A stretch of DNA of 64,000 nt from positions 62,001 to 126,000 of the forward strand of contig JAFQXE010000028.1 of assembly GCA_017407125.1 (NCBI GenBank). Reading direction: 5' to 3'. Source of the DNA: Thermoguttaceae bacterium. GTDB taxonomy: Bacteria; Planctomycetota; Planctomycetia; Pirellulales; Thermoguttaceae. The notes under the pieces were generated by a model. It had not been told where the DNA came from and searched no databases. It worked only from the letters and a program-made list of their open reading frames with translations. Made by a program: the position numbers and the translations under genes. Below are positions 61,020 to 64,000 of this stretch, piece by piece. Within the stretch, counting starts at the first letter, position 1, and each line of letters opens with the position of its first letter.

Positions 61020-64000
61020 CTACTTTGTCGTCTTAAGTATAAACGACTTTACTGCGTCGTTGAGGTCGGCGTCTGTTACAAATCGAATTCGGACGATGTC
61101 GCGTTTGGCTTTGGAGTCGTCCAACTCAATGTTGTTCCCAATTGACAGCAGCTCTCCAACGGAATATTTGTTCTTCTCGGCTTCAATATCCAACCGGACG
61201 GCGTCTGTCTGTTTGGTCGAAACGCGGCCCCAAATCGCTTTGCGTCCGGCGAGTTTAATCGGGACGACGCATTTGTTCGTCCAGCCGAACTCGGCGTCGT
61301 TAAACGTCTCTTCCAGCCACGTTACAACGGCGGAAAGAAGCGCCGCTTTCCATTTGGGACGCCGGTTTTTATGGAATCCTTTGGACGGCATTAAATGCCA
61401 CGTCCGCCCGAGAACTTTCCACGGTTCCGCGTTGGCAGAGATGATATTGAGCTTCGGCTTGTCCTCCTCTTGCTGATCCGGCTGCGCTTCCGGTTTCGGG
61501 GCGTCTGTTACATTTTCCTCCGCCGGGCTGGGGTCTTTCGGTTCCGGCTTGTCGAGCAGTTCGTCGGCAAAGGCGTTGATGGCTTTATCGATAAACGCCC
61601 AGAATTCCGGTCGGTCGATTTCCCGCAGGTAATGGACTTTCATCTCAATTTCCTGGAATCGCGGGTCGTGAGCCGTTTCGATCTTGACGCGGGAATGAGC
61701 CCCGTAGAGCGGCAGTTCCGGCATGTCGTTGAGCGGCTTGAGGTCAAGCTGTTTGTCGAGTTCCTCTTGCGTAAAGACGCCCCGGGGAACCTGAACTTTG
61801 AGTTTAAGCAGCCATTCTTCGTTGGTGATGGCGCGGAAGAACCAGAACATCGGCTTTTTCGGCGCGGCGACGCTGACCGTGGCGCGATCGCCCCAGTCTG
61901 GAATGCCCAGCAGTTCTTTCGCGTCGATATAGTCTACAATATGCGTTAAAATCGCGCCGTCCCACCGGCAGGCGTTCCCGTTTCGGGCGACGCGCTGCTG
62001 AGTATGCCATTTGACGCCGTCGGTTTCCCACGGGGCTTTCGCGTCCAAGCCGATAGCGCCGAAGTCGATAGAGCGTTCAATTTCCATCTCGGTTGGAAGC
62101 GGAACCGGCTGTTCGACCCGGTCGAATTTCTCCCGTTTGACGTACGTCCCGGATTCCAGTTCCGGAACCAGCGCCCGCCCGGTATAAGAGACAAGCCCTT
62201 TCCCGGACTTCTGCTGCCGCTTTGTGTATTCCGCCAGATTTTCCGGCGTTCCGGCAAAGACAATTTTCCCGCCGTCTTCCCCGGCTTCCGGTCCGAGGTC
62301 GATAATCCAGTCCGCCGTTTTGACGATGTCAAGGTTATGTTCAATCACGACGACCGTGTTGCCCAGGTCAACCAGACGCTGTAACACTTCCAGCAGCTTG
62401 GCGAGGTCTTCAAAATGAAGGCCGGTCGTCGGTTCGTCGAGAACGTAGAGCGTTCGCCCGGTGTCGGGGCGCGACAGTTCCGACGCCAGCTTGATTCTCT
62501 GCGCTTCGCCGCCGGACAGGGTCGGGGCGGGCTGACCCAGAGCGAGGTAATCCAGCCCAACGTCGCACAAGGTTTGAAGGATTCGTCGAATGGGCGGCTG
62601 AGAGCTGAACAGCGTCAGCGCCTCTTTGCAGGACAGGTTGAGCACGTCGGCGATGGAAAAGCCGTGGTATTTCACCGACAGCGTTTCCGGCTCGTATCGC
62701 TGACCGTTGCAGGCGTCACAGTTGACCCAGACGTCCGGCAGGAAGTGCATTTCGACTTTAATCTGCCCGTAGCCCTCGCACTTTTCGCAGCGGCCGCCCG
62801 GAGCGTTGAAGCTGAACCGGCGCGCGGAAAAGCCCTTGATTTTCGCCTCCGGCAGAGACGCGAACAGGTTGCGGATGTAGTCGAACACGCCCGTATAAGT
62901 CGCCAGATTGCTCAGCGGCGTTTGACCGATTGGGCGCTGGTCGACGTTGATAACCTTGTTGAAATGCTCGATCCCGACGATGTTGCGGTACACGCCCGCC
63001 TGAACCGTTGACCGCTGCAGGATTCTCGCCATGCCGCAGTACAAAACGTCTTCTACCAGAGAGCTTTTTCCTGACCCCGAAACGCCTGTTACAACGGTAA
63101 ACGCGCCGACGGGAATGTGAACGTCGACGTCTTTGAGGTTGTTCTGTCGGACGCCGTAAACGTGAAGCCATCGCCCCAAATCGGACGCCAGCGCGATGTT
63201 CGGTTCCGCGGTCTTTTGACCCTTTCGGGCGCGAATTTTAGGCGCAGGCGCTGGAACGGAGTCCAGCCCGACGCTGTACAGTTCCGCCCCGGGAATGGCG
63301 CGCCGGTTAGACGGAATCGCAATCGATTTCTGATTAACCAAGTACGGTCCTGTAACAGATCGTTCCTGATCGGCAAGCGTTTTCGGTTTGCCCTGAGCGA
63401 CCAGTTCTCCGCCGAAATCGCCGGCTTTGGGGCCGAAGTCGAGAACGTCGTCCGCGCCGGAAATGATCTCTTTGTCGTGTTCAACGACCAAAACCGTGTT
63501 GCCGATGTCCCGCAAATTCCGCAGCGCGTTGAGCAGTTTGACGTTGTCTCGGGGGTGCAGCCCGATGGTCGGTTCGTCCAGCACGTACAGCGCGCCGCAC
63601 AAGCCGGAGCCGATTTGCGACGCCAGGCGGATTCGCTGCATTTCTCCCCCGGAAAGCGACGTCGCCGGGCGTGACAAGGTGAGGTAGTCCAGACCGACGT
63701 CGAGCAGGAACTTCACGCGGTTGAGAATTTCGTTACAGATGTCGCCGGCGATTTTCTGTTCCGTTGGAGACAGTTTCCAGGAACTGAACTCGTCGTAGAG
63801 TTTGTTGAGCGGCATACGGCACAGCTCGTCAACCGACCGACCCTTGAGCCGAACGGCAGAGGCGTCTGCGCGCAGTCGGCTGCCGCCGCAAGTGGGGCAT
63901 TCAATTTCCGCCCTCAGCCCGCTGAGCTTGACCCGCAAGCCCGGCAGAATTCGCGACGCCGTATCGAGAGTCGGATACAAACCGGCGTACTGGAATTTGA
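61020..64000 (-). CDS. uvrA: UvrA excinuclease subunit with long C-terminal extension, 5' part beyond window
   Basis: DNA-damage recognition ATPase of nucleotide excision repair. The frame is open through the right edge, so the N-terminal ~400 residues are missing. Seen: CPTCGGSRL, then the first signature LSGGEMQRIRLASQ and Walker B VLDEPTIGLH; the second Walker A GVSGSGKSSL; the zinc finger CEKC...CDAC; and a second signature LSGGEAQRIKLASE with VLDEPTTGLH. Usual UvrA ends near the SYTGRAL at about 62180. Here another ~385 residues follow (62170-61023), with PEPKDPSPAEENVTDAPKPE as a linker and a compact C-terminal region (WKVLGRTWHLMPSKGFH). The extension has no domain I recognise. Confidence 0.92.
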   Translation of the reverse strand, partial: KFQYAGLYPTLDTASRILPGLRVKLSGLRAEIECPTCGGSRLRADASAVRLKGRSVDELCRMPLNKLYDEFSSWKLSPTEQKIAGDICNEILNRVKFLLDVGLDYLTLSRPATSLSGGEMQRIRLASQIGSGLCGALYVLDEPTIGLHPRDNVKLLNALRNLRDIGNTVLVVEHDKEIISGADDVLDFGPKAGDFGGELVAQGKPKTLADQERSVTGPYLVNQKSIAIPSNRRAIPGAELYSVGLDSVPAPAPKIRARKGQKTAEPNIALASDLGRWLHVYGVRQNNLKDVDVHIPVGAFTVVTGVSGSGKSSLVEDVLYCGMARILQRSTVQAGVYRNIVGIEHFNKVINVDQRPIGQTPLSNLATYTGVFDYIRNLFASLPEAKIKGFSARRFSFNAPGGRCEKCEGYGQIKVEMHFLPDVWVNCDACNGQRYEPETLSVKYHGFSIADVLNLSCKEALTLFSSQPPIRRILQTLCDVGLDYLALGQPAPTLSGGEAQRIKLASELSRPDTGRTLYVLDEPTTGLHFEDLAKLLEVLQRLVDLGNTVVVIEHNLDIVKTADWIIDLGPEAGEDGGKIVFAGTPENLAEYTKRQQKSGKGLVSYTGRALVPELESGTYVKREKFDRVEQPVPLPTEMEIERSIDFGAIGLDAKAPWETDGVKWHTQQRVARNGNACRWDGAILTHIVDYIDAKELLGIPDWGDRATVSVAAPKKPMFWFFRAITNEEWLLKLKVQVPRGVFTQEELDKQLDLKPLNDMPELPLYGAHSRVKIETAHDPRFQEIEMKVHYLREIDRPEFWAFIDKAINAFADELLDKPEPKDPSPAEENVTDAPKPEAQPDQQEEDKPKLNIISANAEPWKVLGRTWHLMPSKGFHKNRRPKWKAALLSAVVTWLEETFNDAEFGWTNKCVVPIKLAGRKAIWGRVSTKQTDAVRLDIEAEKNKYSVGELLSIGNNIELDDSKAKRDIVRIRFVTDADLNDAVKSFILKTTK

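Noticed and set aside
60686-61036. 116-residue plus-strand frame before uvrA
   Set aside because: Made largely of CTGGGAGG repeats and a GGAGTGCG hairpin; no start signal.

Overview
The window looks like chromosomal DNA of a planctomycete (Planctomycetota, probably a Pirellulales-type or gut-associated lineage). This is inferred from protein content: two giant PEP-CTERM surface proteins with autotransporter-type repeats, an HzsA-related secreted haem-motif protein, a subtilase with a planctomycete-type GLESRRMLS (LEPR-XLL-like) N-terminus, a UvrA with a long C-terminal extension, an archaeal-type phosphoglycerate mutase, and a Cys/Pro-rich secreted repeat protein. Many genes lack a clear Shine-Dalgarno site, and introns, tRNAs, rRNAs and CRISPR arrays were not seen.

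Layout. 1-14.2 kb: 3' end of ribD, a PEP-CTERM giant, the HzsA-related protein, then a membrane protein, a 121-aa protein and a 1627-aa DUF4132-type protein. 14.6-20.9 kb: a GT-C-like membrane protein convergent with a copper P-type ATPase, thioredoxin reductase, and the Cys-rich repeat protein behind a near-consensus sigma-70 promoter. 21.1-27.8 kb: housekeeping and signalling genes (tsaE, an ECF-like sigma factor, birA, a YfcE-type phosphodiesterase, an FHA-GAF histidine kinase, apgM) and a RAYT-type Y1 transposase. 28-36 kb, mostly minus strand: DUF58 protein, two coiled-coil membrane proteins, a metallophosphoesterase, the subtilase and a secretin-like secreted protein. 36.1-50.5 kb: tgt, an ABC ATPase/FtsX permease pair, an alpha/beta hydrolase, a lipoprotein, a large secreted protein and rimO. 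50.9-56.1 kb: an AT-richer accessory block. 56.4-64 kb: a MATE transporter, the second PEP-CTERM giant and uvrA, which runs off the right edge.

The best candidate for an undescribed system is the five-gene operon at 50955-55351. It encodes an ExbB/TolQ/MotA-like membrane protein, an ExbD/TolR-like protein that keeps the membrane-embedded Asp, two further membrane proteins, and a fusion of a cytoplasmic P-loop GTPase-like domain, one membrane helix, a coiled coil and a C-terminal FGE-sulfatase/C-type-lectin-like domain that lacks the catalytic Cys pair. The genes overlap or nearly touch. Two small paralogous membrane-protein genes follow on the opposite strand, and one of them has TAG as its second codon. 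A plausible reading is a proton-driven membrane motor tied to a GTPase sensor, comparable in logic to Zorya (ZorAB) or to GTPase-centred conflict systems, but function is not shown by the sequence.

The second theme is repetitive DNA. Intergenic regions carry several families of short hairpins (a GGAGTGCG family, a double hairpin flanking the RAYT gene, CCACGGGTGT/AAACCCGTGG, GCGGACATTGTCCGC with GGCGGGTAATACCCGCC, and an ACACGAAATA family) and many heptanucleotide tandem repeats similar in style to cyanobacterial STRRs. Copies sit in frame inside two protein genes, the copper ATPase and the DUF4132 protein, which recalls Rickettsia palindromic elements. Other oddities are an ABC ATPase that has lost its Q-loop, signature and H-loop residues while keeping both Walker motifs, and a tgt gene whose promoter predicts a leaderless mRNA.
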